Below, in pieces: positions 1-8,048 of a stretch of 64,000 bases of DNA (position 1 is the first letter of the stretch; the number at the start of each line of letters is the position of its first letter). Where the stretch lies: NCBI GenBank assembly GCA_035279905.1, contig DATEGZ010000200.1, positions 19,425 through 83,424 on the forward strand, read 5' to 3'. The position numbers were made by a program, and so were the translations under genes. The notes under the pieces were generated by a model. That model was not told where the DNA came from. It worked only from the letters and a program-made list of their open reading frames with translations, and made no database searches. The stretch is from DATEGZ01 sp035279905. GTDB taxonomy: Bacteria > Acidobacteriota > Vicinamibacteria > Vicinamibacterales > SCN-69-37.

Positions 1-417
1 CTGCGCGCGATGTTCACGGGCTCGCCGACCGGCGCGGTCGACGCGCAGACGGCCATGTCGTCGGCCAGCAACAAGAACGTCGATCCGACCTACGTGAGGG
101 ACGCGGACGGGACGCCGCTGCTCATCGCCGCGGCCGCGACCGACTGTACCGAAGGCGTCCACGTGCTGCTCAACTCCGGCGCGGACATCACCTCGAAGGA
201 CAAGAACGGCCGCACCGCGCTCCACGCCGCGGCGGCCTCGTCCACCGAGTCGATGGTCAAGCTGCTCGTCGAGCGGAAGGCCGACGTCAACGCGAAGACG
301 GCGAGCGGCGACACGCCGCTGTCGCTCGCGCAGACGAACACCTACAAGGGCAAGACCGATCAGCGCGACAAGATCGTGAAGTTCCTCACGAGCAAGGGCG
401 CGAAGGACAAGTCGTAG
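1..417 (+). CDS. Ankyrin-repeat protein, C-terminal part (5' end outside window)
   Basis: The frame is open from the first base of the window, and the first Met (base 10) is followed directly by repeat-like sequence, so this is probably the tail of a longer protein. Ankyrin-type repeats are visible: 'DADGTPLLIAAA', 'LLNSGADITSKDKNGRTALHAAA' (split as two repeats) and 'LLVERKADVNAKTASGDTPLSLA'. Each has the TPL/TAL helix start and the G-AD-N/T loop of the family. The chain ends in a Lys-rich tail. Ankyrin repeats mediate protein-protein contacts; no catalytic domain is visible here. The neighbour on the opposite strand converges on it with only 15 bp between stop codons. Confidence 0.85.
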   Translation: MRAMFTGSPTGAVDAQTAMSSASNKNVDPTYVRDADGTPLLIAAAATDCTEGVHVLLNSGADITSKDKNGRTALHAAAASSTESMVKLLVERKADVNAKTASGDTPLSLAQTNTYKGKTDQRDKIVKFLTSKGAKDKS

Positions 418-432
418 CGCCGGTCTCGCGTC

Positions 433-1752
433 CTACGTCCAGTCGGCGGCGTCCAGCCGCTGAATCGTGTCGAGCAGGACGTTGGCCCCGTTGACGATGT
501 CCTGAGGCTTCGTGAACTCCTTCGGCGAGTGGCTGATGCCGCCGACGCTCGGCACGAAGATCATCCCGGCGGGCGCGATCTGCGCGACGTACTGCGCGTC
601 GTGACCGGCGCCGCTCGGCAGCCGCGTGCTCGTGAGCCCGCGATCGAGGGCGGCGTTCTCGATGAGCGCCTGAACGCGCGGATCGGTCAGCGCCGGCACG
701 CTGCGATGCGTCTCGGCGAACGAGATCGTCGTCTTGCTGGCCGTCGCGATGCGCTGCGCTTCTTCTCTTACGCGCTGGTATAGGCGTTCGATCTTGAGCG
801 GATCGAGATCGCGCAGCTCGAGGCTGCACACGACGTTGCCGGGAATCACGTTGGGCGCGCCCGGCAGCGCCTGGATGCGCCCGACGGTGCCGACCTGCCG
901 CCCGGGCTCGCTCGTCACGACGCGGTTGACCATCTCGATGAAGCGCGCCGCCGCCAGCAGCGCGTCCTGCCGCTTGTCCATCGGTGTCGTCCCCGCGTGA
1001 TTCGCGAAGCCTTCGACCGTCACGTCCCACCAGCCGATGCCGACAATGCCCAACACGACGCCGATGTCGATCTTCTTCTCCTCGAGCGTCCCGCCCTGCT
1101 CGATGTGCAACTCGACGTACGCGGCGATGTCGCCGCGCTTGCGCACGGCGGAGTCGAGCTTGTCGGGATCGCCGCCGATGAACGCGATGCCGTCGCGCGT
1201 CACCCTGCCGCTGCGCGCCGTGAGCGTGAGGGCCGCCGGTTCGAGCTGCCCCGCCATCGCGCGGCTGCCCACGGTGCCGCCTTCTTCGTTCTGAAACACG
1301 ACGACTTCGATCGGATGCCGCAGCCGGATACTGCGCTCCGCGATCGTCTGCGCGACCTCGATCGCCGCGAGCGATCCGACGTCGCCGTCGTAGTTGCCGC
1401 CGTCGGGCACCGAGTCGATGTGCGATCCAAACAGCAACGGCATGCGCGACGGATCGGTGCCGGCGCGCCGGCCGAGAATGTTGCCCGCAGCATCGACGCG
1501 CACCTCGAGGCCTGCGGCGCGCATCAACCCCGTCACGTACTCGCGCCCCAGGCGATCCGCGGCGCTGTAGGCCAGGCGCGTCACGCCGCCGTACGGGTTT
1601 TTCCCGAAGGCGGACAGCTCGGCGAGATGAGTGTTGAGACGATCGCCGTTGACGCCCACCCGGGCCTGCCCCGCCAGCAGATCCCAACGTCCGTGCGTCC
1701 ACGCCGCGCCCACGGCCCCGGCCAGCCCCCGCGCAAATTCCCGTCGAGTCAT
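433..1752 (-). CDS. Tat-exported M20-family Zn amidohydrolase (hydantoinase/carbamoylase type)
   Basis: 439 aa. It begins with a twin-arginine signal (MTRREFARGLAGAVGAAW). Metal-binding motifs of the N-carbamoyl-amino-acid hydrolase/allantoate amidohydrolase branch of M20 are visible in order: FGSHIDSV with a following NYDGD (about residue 110), QNEEGG (about 155), ELHIEQG, NHAGTTPM (dimerisation/substrate region) and a C-terminal GGISHSP His. Family members use two divalent metals to hydrolyse the carbamoyl or ureido amide of amino-acid derivatives; the real substrate cannot be read from sequence. Length fits the family. Export by Tat suggests a folded, metal-loaded periplasmic enzyme. It stands alone, divergent from the ABC exporter operon starting at 1812. 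Confidence 0.9.
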   Translation of the reverse strand: MTRREFARGLAGAVGAAWTHGRWDLLAGQARVGVNGDRLNTHLAELSAFGKNPYGGVTRLAYSAADRLGREYVTGLMRAAGLEVRVDAAGNILGRRAGTDPSRMPLLFGSHIDSVPDGGNYDGDVGSLAAIEVAQTIAERSIRLRHPIEVVVFQNEEGGTVGSRAMAGQLEPAALTLTARSGRVTRDGIAFIGGDPDKLDSAVRKRGDIAAYVELHIEQGGTLEEKKIDIGVVLGIVGIGWWDVTVEGFANHAGTTPMDKRQDALLAAARFIEMVNRVVTSEPGRQVGTVGRIQALPGAPNVIPGNVVCSLELRDLDPLKIERLYQRVREEAQRIATASKTTISFAETHRSVPALTDPRVQALIENAALDRGLTSTRLPSGAGHDAQYVAQIAPAGMIFVPSVGGISHSPKEFTKPQDIVNGANVLLDTIQRLDAADWT

Positions 1753-1811
1753 GCGGTGAGAGTAACGCAGTCGCCGCGGCGGCCGTGCCAGAATAGGCGG
1801 CCGCGGCCCAC

Positions 1812-2741
1812 ATGATTACCGTCTCCCAGCTCGGCAAGCGCTACGGCGATCTCATCGCGGTCAACGACGTCAGCTTCACGGCGAAGACCGGCGAAGTCTT
1901 CGGCCTGCTTGGACCCAACGGCGCCGGCAAGTCGACGACGATTGGGTGCATCTCGGGACTCCTGACGCCGACCTCGGGCCGCATCACCGTGCTCGGGCAC
2001 GACGTCGTCACCGACAGCCGCGCGGCGCGGAGCGAGCTCGGCGTGGTGCCGCAGGATCTGGCGCTCTACGAGGATCTGTCCGCGCGCGAGAACCTCGCGT
2101 ACTGGGGCGCGGCGTACGGCTTGAGCGGCGACCGGCTGAGGACGCGCGTGCTCGAGGTGCTCGAGCGGACCGGCCTGGGCGATCGCGCGCGCGAGCCCGT
2201 CAAGCGATTCAGCGGCGGCATGAAGCGCCGGCTGAACTTCGGCTGCGGCGTCGTGCACAAACCGAAGGTGCTGCTGCTCGACGAGCCGACAGTCGGTGTC
2301 GATCCGCAGAGTCGCGTCCGGCTGCTCGAGCTCGTGCGCGAGGAAGTCGCGGCGGGCACGTGCGTTCTCTACACGACGCACTACATGGAAGAAGCGCAGG
2401 ACCTCTGCACGCGCATCGCGATCATCGATCACGGCAAACTCCTCTCGATGGGCACGCTCGAGGAGCTGCGCAAGCTCATGGGCGAGAAGGACGTGCTGCG
2501 GCTGACGGGACGCTTCGATCCGCAGGCCACGCGGCGCGCGCTCGAACAAGCAGGCGGCATCGACGTCGTGTCGGCCGACGAGCGCACGCTGCGGCTTGCC
2601 GTCGAGGGCGCGACGCGGCGGCTTCCCGCGATCTTCAGCGCGATCGACGCCGCCGGCGGCGAGCTGCAGGAAACGTCGCTCAGTCAACCGAGTCTCGAAA
2701 GTTTGTTCATCAAGCTCACCGGCCGGGAGCTGCGGGAGTAG
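1812..2741 (+). CDS. ABC-2 exporter ATP-binding protein
   Basis: 309 aa cytoplasmic ATPase. Walker A GPNGAGKST lies near residue 40, the signature FSGGMKRR near 137, Walker B LLLDEPTVGVD near 157, and the H-loop is in YTTHYMEEA. The C-terminal 80 residues resemble the accessory tail of CcmA/DrrA-type ATPases. It opens a four-gene unit: the next start codon (GTG 2744) is 2 bp after its stop, followed by a second permease with an ATGA overlap. The two different permeases downstream suggest a heterodimeric membrane part. Substrate is unknown; drug, lipid or polysaccharide export are all possible for this class. Confidence 0.93.
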   Translation: MITVSQLGKRYGDLIAVNDVSFTAKTGEVFGLLGPNGAGKSTTIGCISGLLTPTSGRITVLGHDVVTDSRAARSELGVVPQDLALYEDLSARENLAYWGAAYGLSGDRLRTRVLEVLERTGLGDRAREPVKRFSGGMKRRLNFGCGVVHKPKVLLLDEPTVGVDPQSRVRLLELVREEVAAGTCVLYTTHYMEEAQDLCTRIAIIDHGKLLSMGTLEELRKLMGEKDVLRLTGRFDPQATRRALEQAGGIDVVSADERTLRLAVEGATRRLPAIFSAIDAAGGELQETSLSQPSLESLFIKLTGRELRE

Positions 2742-2743
2742 CC

Positions 2744-3976
2744 GTGCGCTTCGTGCTCACGTCCGCGATCAAGGACTTGCGTCGGCGCGTGACCGATCCC
2801 GCGGCGCTGCTGATGTGGCTCGGCCTGCCGATCGTGATCGGCGGCTTGATGAGCCTCATCAATGGCGGCAACGGCCCCGTCCCCAAGGCCCATCTCATGG
2901 TCGTCGACGAGGATCAGTCGCTCGTGAGCCAGCTGATGATCGGCGGCAGCCGGCAGGGCCGGCTCGCCGAGTTCCTCGACGTCGAGCTGGTCACCGCGGA
3001 TGTTGGCCGCGCCAGAATCGACAAGGGCGACGGCACCGCGCTCCTCACGATCCCGAAAGGCTTTCAGGACAGCGTCCTGCGCGAGCAGCCGGCGACGCTC
3101 GCGCTCGTGAAGAATCCCGCCGAGCGCATCCTGCCCGTCATCATCGAAGAAGGCTTGAAGATGCTCGTCGAAGCCGTCTTCTACGTGCAGCGGATCTTTG
3201 GCGTGCAGCTGCGCGAGATCGCGGATTCGATCGGCAGCGGCACTCGGCCGTCCAGCGAGGGCATCGCCGCGGTGAGCCGCGCATTCAACGATCGCCTGCG
3301 TACGGTGGAAGCGACGCTATTCCCGCCGGTGCTCGCGCTCGAGGCTAGGAAGGCGCCGCAGGAACCACAACTGAACTTCTGGGCGCTGTTCTTCCCCGGC
3401 CTGCTGTTCATGTCGCTGATGTTCACCGCGCAGGGCATGAGCATCGACATCTGGATCGAGAAGACCGGCGGTACCTTGCGTCGCGTGCTGTCGACGCCGC
3501 AGCGCGTGGCGGCGTTCCTGCTGGGCAAGCTCGCCGCGAGCGTCGTGATCATGGTGCTCGCGGTGATCGTCGCGCTCGTGCTGGGCGTGACGATGTTCGA
3601 CGTGCCGATCGCTCGCGCGCCGGCGGCGCTCATCTGGGCCGCCTACGCGGGCGGCGCGCTCTTCTCGTTTCTCGTCCTCATCCAGGTGTTCGCCTCGAGC
3701 ACGCGCGGCGGGCAGTTCCTGTCATCGATGATCGTATTTCCGCTGATCATGATCGGCGGATCGTTCTTCCCGTTCGAGGTCATGCCGGCGTGGATGGCGC
3801 GTATCGGCCGCTGGACGCCGAACGGCCTCGGCGTCGCGAACATGAAGGAGATCCTGTTCGGCCATCCCGATCCGGCGGCGCTGGCCATTGCGGCGATCGC
3901 GATCGGCGCGCCGGCCGCGCTCGCCTTGTGGATCGCCGCGCGCCGTCTCCGCGGCGCCTTTGCGGTGAACGGATGA
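2744..3976 (+). CDS. ABC-2 type transporter permease 1
   Basis: 410 aa from GTG 2744, chosen because it lies 2 bp after the ATPase stop; the open frame extends further upstream only as a shadow of the ATPase gene. It has an N-terminal membrane helix (LLMWLGLPIVIGGLMSL), a large extracytoplasmic segment of about 190 residues, then about five membrane helices in the C-terminal half (LFFPGLLFMSLMF, AASVVIMVLAVIVALVLG and following). This is the ABC2_membrane_3 layout. It is translationally coupled to the second permease by an ATGA overlap at 3973-3976. Homology to permease 2 is in topology rather than obvious sequence identity. Confidence 0.9.
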   Translation: MRFVLTSAIKDLRRRVTDPAALLMWLGLPIVIGGLMSLINGGNGPVPKAHLMVVDEDQSLVSQLMIGGSRQGRLAEFLDVELVTADVGRARIDKGDGTALLTIPKGFQDSVLREQPATLALVKNPAERILPVIIEEGLKMLVEAVFYVQRIFGVQLREIADSIGSGTRPSSEGIAAVSRAFNDRLRTVEATLFPPVLALEARKAPQEPQLNFWALFFPGLLFMSLMFTAQGMSIDIWIEKTGGTLRRVLSTPQRVAAFLLGKLAASVVIMVLAVIVALVLGVTMFDVPIARAPAALIWAAYAGGALFSFLVLIQVFASSTRGGQFLSSMIVFPLIMIGGSFFPFEVMPAWMARIGRWTPNGLGVANMKEILFGHPDPAALAIAAIAIGAPAALALWIAARRLRGAFAVNG

Positions 3977-5136
3977 GCCTGCTCCGCGGCGCCTGGTTCG
4001 TCGCCACGAAGGACGTCGCGTACCTCATGCGACGCCGCGAGACGATCCTCTGGACGTTCCTGATGCCGATCGTGTTCTTTTACTTCATCGGCACCGTCAC
4101 CGGCGGCTTTGGCCCGACGGGCGACCGGCGCACGCCGCTGGCCGTGCGCGGCGGCGCGAACGGCGGGTTTCTCCTCGACGAGTTCATGCGCCGGCTCGAC
4201 GCCCAGCAGTACGACGTCGTCCGGCCCGCCACCGATGAGGCGTTCGCGAAGATCGCGCGCCGTCTCACGATTCCCGATCCGCCCGCGCCGCACGCGACGT
4301 TCACCGCCGCGGCGCTGGCCGGACAGCAGCAGACCCTGACCTTCGAGCACAGCAGCGACCCGCTCGGCGGCGACTACGATCAGGTCCGCATCGCGCGCGC
4401 GCTGTACGAAGTGGTGGCTGACCTGGCCGTCGTGAGGATGAATGGCCAGACCGCGGACGCTGCTTCGTTCGCTGCGCTCGCGGCCATGCCGCGGAGCCTC
4501 TCGCTCTCGGTGACCTCGGCCGGCAAGCGCGCCTTGCCGCCGCTCGGCTTCGAACAGGCGGTGCCGGGCACGATGGTCATGTTCACGATGCTCGTGCTGC
4601 TCACGAGCGGCGCCGTCACGCTCGTCGTCGAACGCGAGCAGGGCCTGTTGAAGCGCCTGGCCTCGACGCCGATTTCGCGCGCATCGGTGGTGCTCGGCAA
4701 GTGGGGCGCACGCATGGCGCTCGGCCTGGTGCAGATCGTGTTTGCGATGATCGCCGGCACCGTGCTGTTCAAGATGAACTGGGGATCGGCGCTGCCGATG
4801 GTGCTCGTCGTCATGACCGGGTGGGCCGCGTTTGCCGCGGGGCTCGCGATCGTGGTCGCGAGCGTGACGCGCACCACGGCGCAGACGACCGGACTCGGCG
4901 TTCTGTCCACGCAAGTGCTCGCCGCGCTGGGCGGGTGCTGGTGGCCGATCGAAATCACGCCGCCGTGGATGCAGAAGCTGTCGCTGGCGATACCGACCGG
5001 ATGGACGATGGGCGCGCTGCACAAGCTGGTGAGCTTCGGCGACCCGGCGCGAGTCGCCGTGCCTCACGTCGTCGCGCTCGCGGCCGGCGCGCTGGTGCTT
5101 GGCTGGATCGGCACGCGTGTGTTCAAGTATCAGTGA
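3973..5136 (+). CDS. ABC-2 type transporter permease 2
   Basis: 387 aa from ATG 3973, overlapping the previous stop by 4 bp; longer upstream extensions of this frame run inside permease 1. Topology matches its partner: an N-terminal helix (ILWTFLMPIVFFYFIG), a periplasmic loop of about 170 residues, and a C-terminal bundle (MVMFTMLVLLTSGAVTLVV and others) containing the EREQGLLKRLASTPISR motif found on the cytoplasmic coupling side of ABC-2 permeases. Together with the ATPase and permease 1 it should form one exporter. The glycerate kinase start lies 2 bp after its stop. Confidence 0.9.
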   Translation: MSLLRGAWFVATKDVAYLMRRRETILWTFLMPIVFFYFIGTVTGGFGPTGDRRTPLAVRGGANGGFLLDEFMRRLDAQQYDVVRPATDEAFAKIARRLTIPDPPAPHATFTAAALAGQQQTLTFEHSSDPLGGDYDQVRIARALYEVVADLAVVRMNGQTADAASFAALAAMPRSLSLSVTSAGKRALPPLGFEQAVPGTMVMFTMLVLLTSGAVTLVVEREQGLLKRLASTPISRASVVLGKWGARMALGLVQIVFAMIAGTVLFKMNWGSALPMVLVVMTGWAAFAAGLAIVVASVTRTTAQTTGLGVLSTQVLAALGGCWWPIEITPPWMQKLSLAIPTGWTMGALHKLVSFGDPARVAVPHVVALAAGALVLGWIGTRVFKYQ

Positions 5137-5137
5137 C

Positions 5138-6085
5138 GTGACCGACCACGACTTCAAGACCTTCGCTGCCTCCGGACCCGCTTTTCGCACACTCGAAGCT
5201 CTCGGGCCGATCGACTGGGATTTGTGGCGCACGGCCGCCGAGAGGCTCGGGCAGGACCTCGCCGGCGCGGCCGATCTGCCCCGCCGCATCCATCACCTGT
5301 ACGTGCCGGTGTTGCTGTTCGCGGTCGCGCAGGCGCGCTCGTCGGCCCGGCGTCCGGTGTTCGTCGGCATGCAGGCGCCGCAAGGCGGCGGCAAGACGAC
5401 GCTCGTGTCGCACGTCCTGGCGCTGCTGTCCGAAGCCGGACTGCGCGGCACCGGCGTGTCGATCGACGACTTCTATCTGACCCGGCAGGAGCAGCTCGCG
5501 CTGGCCGAGGCGCACCCGGGCAATCCGTACCTCGAGCATCGCGGCTATCCCGGCACGCATGACATCGAGCTGGGCGTCTCCACGCTCACCGCGCTTGCGG
5601 GACTCGGGCCGGACGCGACCGAGCGCGTCGCGCACGTGCCCGTCTACGACAAGTCCGCGCACGGCGGCCGCGGCGATCGCGCGCCCGACGCGCAATGGCG
5701 CAACGTCGCGAGCCCGCTCGATCTCGTCTTCGTCGAGGGCTGGATGTTCGGGTTCTCGCCCGTCGCCGAGTCCACGATCGACGACGCGTACTTCAAGGAG
5801 CCGAACCGGGTGCTCTCGCGCTACGCGGAGTGGTATCGGTTTCTCGATGCGTTCGTGGCGCTGCGCGCGGTGGATCCGAACTTCGTCGTGAAGTGGCGCA
5901 TCGAAGCCGAAGAGCGGATGGCGGCGCAGGGCAAGCCGGCGCTCAGCCGCGCGGCCATCGAGGACTACGTGCGCCGGTTTCTGCCGGCCTACGCTCGCTA
6001 CGCCGGCGGCGTGCCCGCCAACGTGCCCGCCGACCGCCGGCTCGTCATCGGCCTCGACGAGCTGCGGCGGCCGGTAGCGTGGTGA
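5138..6085 (+). CDS. D-glycerate 3-kinase, plant/cyanobacterial GLYK type
   Basis: 315 aa from GTG 5138, two bases after the permease stop. Motifs match the GLYK family closely: Walker A APQGGGKTT, SIDDFYLT, HPGNPYLEHRG followed by PGTHD, VPVYDKSAHGGRGDR, FVEGWMFGF, and WRIEAEERM near the C-terminus. GLYK phosphorylates D-glycerate to 3-phosphoglycerate, the last step of photorespiratory glycolate salvage in plants; in heterotrophs it would serve glycerate/glyoxylate use. The fold is a P-loop kinase related to uridine and pantothenate kinases. It is the last gene of the exporter operon, with no obvious functional link to it, and is followed by a GC-rich hairpin at 6086-6113. Confidence 0.88.
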   Translation: MTDHDFKTFAASGPAFRTLEALGPIDWDLWRTAAERLGQDLAGAADLPRRIHHLYVPVLLFAVAQARSSARRPVFVGMQAPQGGGKTTLVSHVLALLSEAGLRGTGVSIDDFYLTRQEQLALAEAHPGNPYLEHRGYPGTHDIELGVSTLTALAGLGPDATERVAHVPVYDKSAHGGRGDRAPDAQWRNVASPLDLVFVEGWMFGFSPVAESTIDDAYFKEPNRVLSRYAEWYRFLDAFVALRAVDPNFVVKWRIEAEERMAAQGKPALSRAAIEDYVRRFLPAYARYAGGVPANVPADRRLVIGLDELRRPVAW

Positions 6086-6113
6086 CGGGCGGGCGCCACG
6101 AGACGCCCGCCCG
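6086..6113. terminator. GC hairpin between convergent genes
   Basis: Perfect 10-bp inverted repeat, CGGGCGGGCG (6086-6095) and CGCCCGCCCG (6104-6113), with an 8-nt loop. It starts at the base after the kinase stop codon and lies just before the stop of the convergent SPFH gene. A weak T-rich tract (TGTTTCTC) follows on the + strand. It is probably a bidirectional transcription terminator; the short U-tract makes its efficiency uncertain. Confidence 0.6.
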
Positions 6114-6129
6114 CCTGCCTGTTTCTCAC

Positions 6130-7920
6130 TTACCGCGCACCCGCGTCGCCGTTCTTCTCCGACGCGAGAATGCGCGCGACCATCGCCGTCGCGATGCCGC
6201 CGGCGCCGTCGCCGCTGACCGCGACATCGGGCACCAGCTTCACGTGGTTCTCGCCGAGGATCGACGCGAGCTGCATCGCCGTGTAGCCGTTCGCCCCGAC
6301 CGCCTCGATGCCCTGACGATACGCGTCGGCCTTCGCCGATCCGACCGCGCGAATCGACGCGGCCTCGCCTTCGCCGGTGAGCCGCGCGGCGGCGCCCTGC
6401 GCTTCCGCCCGAAGGCGCGTCGCGTTGGCTTCGCCCTTCGCGGACTCGGCCACCGCCACCGCGTTCTGCTGCGCGATGCGGACCATCTGCTCCGAGCGCA
6501 CGACGTCGTTCTGCAGATTCGCCACGGCGGTCTCGCGCTCGAGCGCCTGGCGCTTCACCTGCGCCTCGCGCTGCGCGTCGTACGTCCGCTCGAGCTCGGC
6601 CGCGATCTTGCGGTCCGTCTGCGTCTTCATCAGGTCCTGCGGCGGAACGATGTCGCCGATGAGCGTGTCGATACACTCGACGTCATACGCCTCGATCGCC
6701 TTGCGGATGTTCTCGAACGCCTCCTTCTGACGGTCCGAGCGCGCCGACAGGAACTCGAGCACCGTGACCTGCTGCGCGGAGTTCCTGAAGTAGTTGCCCA
6801 CCGTCGGCTGCAGCACGTGATCCACCAGGTTCTGCATCGAGCCCACGCGTGAGATCACCCGCGGCGCGTTCTTCATGCCGATGTGGATGATCTGCGCGAC
6901 GTCGAGACTGAACGAGAACCCGTCCTTCGACCGCACGAGGATCGACGACAACCGCTCGTCGTACTGGTGCGCCTCCGTCCGGTTCGCCCAGTTCAGCACG
7001 ATGTTCGTCGTCGGCACGAGCTCGACCTTCATCACCCGCGTGTTGATCGGGTGCTTGCCCGGCAGCAGGGGCTCGACCCACACGCCCTTGCGGCCGCGCT
7101 CGACGAGGTCGCCGTGACGGAAGCCTTCGCCCGAGACGTCGAGGTGTTCCTTGCCCACGTAGCTCACGACGACGCCGACGTAGCCGATCGGGATTTCCGT
7201 CAGCGCGACCGGCTCCACGCGCACGAGCCACGGGTTCAGGTTCCACGAGCCAGACAGCAGCACCTCCTCCTGCAAGCCGCGGCAGCCGAGCGCGTCGATG
7301 AACGTCTGGCCGCGCTGGAAGCTGTCGTGACCCGTCACCACCGGTCCCGCCAGATCGCCCGCCGGAATCGGCCGGCCGTCGAGCATCGTGACGATGCCGA
7401 CGCGATCGGGCGAGACCTCGTAGACGTGCAGATCGTCCGGCGCCATGTCGACGCGCGACGCGTTCGCCGGCGTGACGACCTCGAACAGCGCCGGGTTGAT
7501 GCGATACGTGCCCGCGGTCAGAAACGCGATCTGGCGGCCGCGCTCGCCGTGGTTGCGCAGGAACGCCTCCGCGTCCTGGTAGTTGTCGCACGCGACGGCG
7601 CGTCCGAGCACGCGCTCGGCGGGAATCGCCTCACCGTCCGCGGCCATGACCAGCGCGATCTCACCGGGCCGCACGATCGTCACCGGCACCTTGATCACCT
7701 TGAACTGCCAGCGCCAGAGCGGGAAGTGCCAGCCCGGCGCCAGCAGGCGCGCTTGATACCCCGCTTCGCCGTTGAGCGCGATGATCCGGCCCGACGGCAG
7801 CGGCGGTCCGAAGCGTTTCACCACCAGCCCGGCCTGCGTCTCGCGAATCGACCACAGGCCCAACCACGTCACCAAGCTCGCCACACCCACGACGGCGAGC
7901 GCCCACCCAAACATCGTCAT
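6130..7920 (-). CDS. SPFH/Band 7 (flotillin-like) membrane protein
   Basis: 596 aa from ATG 7920 (MTMFGW), chosen because GGAGGCGGAC stands just before it; a longer reading from 7947 lacks such a site. One N-terminal membrane helix (GWALAVVGVASLVTWLGLW) is followed by a long SPFH region and then an Ala/Glu/Arg-rich coiled coil (ERTYDAQREAQVKRQALE, AESAKGEANATRLRAEAQG), as in flotillins. The C-terminal segment with SILGENHVKLVPDVAV resembles the end of flotillin-like proteins. Such proteins oligomerise on membranes and organise microdomains. The gene is divergent from a sigma-54 activator, a layout similar to psp stress loci, which suggests regulated membrane-stress expression. Confidence 0.88.
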   Translation of the reverse strand: MTMFGWALAVVGVASLVTWLGLWSIRETQAGLVVKRFGPPLPSGRIIALNGEAGYQARLLAPGWHFPLWRWQFKVIKVPVTIVRPGEIALVMAADGEAIPAERVLGRAVACDNYQDAEAFLRNHGERGRQIAFLTAGTYRINPALFEVVTPANASRVDMAPDDLHVYEVSPDRVGIVTMLDGRPIPAGDLAGPVVTGHDSFQRGQTFIDALGCRGLQEEVLLSGSWNLNPWLVRVEPVALTEIPIGYVGVVVSYVGKEHLDVSGEGFRHGDLVERGRKGVWVEPLLPGKHPINTRVMKVELVPTTNIVLNWANRTEAHQYDERLSSILVRSKDGFSFSLDVAQIIHIGMKNAPRVISRVGSMQNLVDHVLQPTVGNYFRNSAQQVTVLEFLSARSDRQKEAFENIRKAIEAYDVECIDTLIGDIVPPQDLMKTQTDRKIAAELERTYDAQREAQVKRQALERETAVANLQNDVVRSEQMVRIAQQNAVAVAESAKGEANATRLRAEAQGAAARLTGEGEAASIRAVGSAKADAYRQGIEAVGANGYTAMQLASILGENHVKLVPDVAVSGDGAGGIATAMVARILASEKNGDAGAR

Positions 7921-8021
7921 GTCCGCCTCCGCGGGCAGAAGGTGCATAGGGCGAGCCGGGCCCGGCCCGCGGAATTTGGCCGGTTTTCGCGCGCCGGCCT
8001 GCCAGATCGTTATTCAATTCA

Positions 8022-8031
8022 TGTCATGACA
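8022..8031. promoter_or_regulatory. Palindrome in the SPFH/sigma-54 activator divergent promoter
   Basis: TGTCATGACA is a perfect 10-bp palindrome inside an AT-rich island (about 8009-8043) in otherwise very GC-rich sequence, 18 bp before the activator start. The position fits an operator or activator site serving one or both divergent genes. No protein can be assigned from sequence alone. Confidence 0.35.
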
Positions 8032-8048
8032 GTGATTAAATAACGTCC

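Noticed and set aside
3643..5289. Minus-strand frame of 548 codons opposite the second permease
   Set aside because: Antisense to membrane-protein genes with clear motifs and coupling; its translation has no recognisable features.
7981..8010. Sigma-54 promoter for the SPFH gene
   Set aside because: The best match TGGCAGGCCGGCGCGC has the downstream GC one base out of register, and another (GGCCAAATTCCGC) is also off by one; neither meets the strict spacing.
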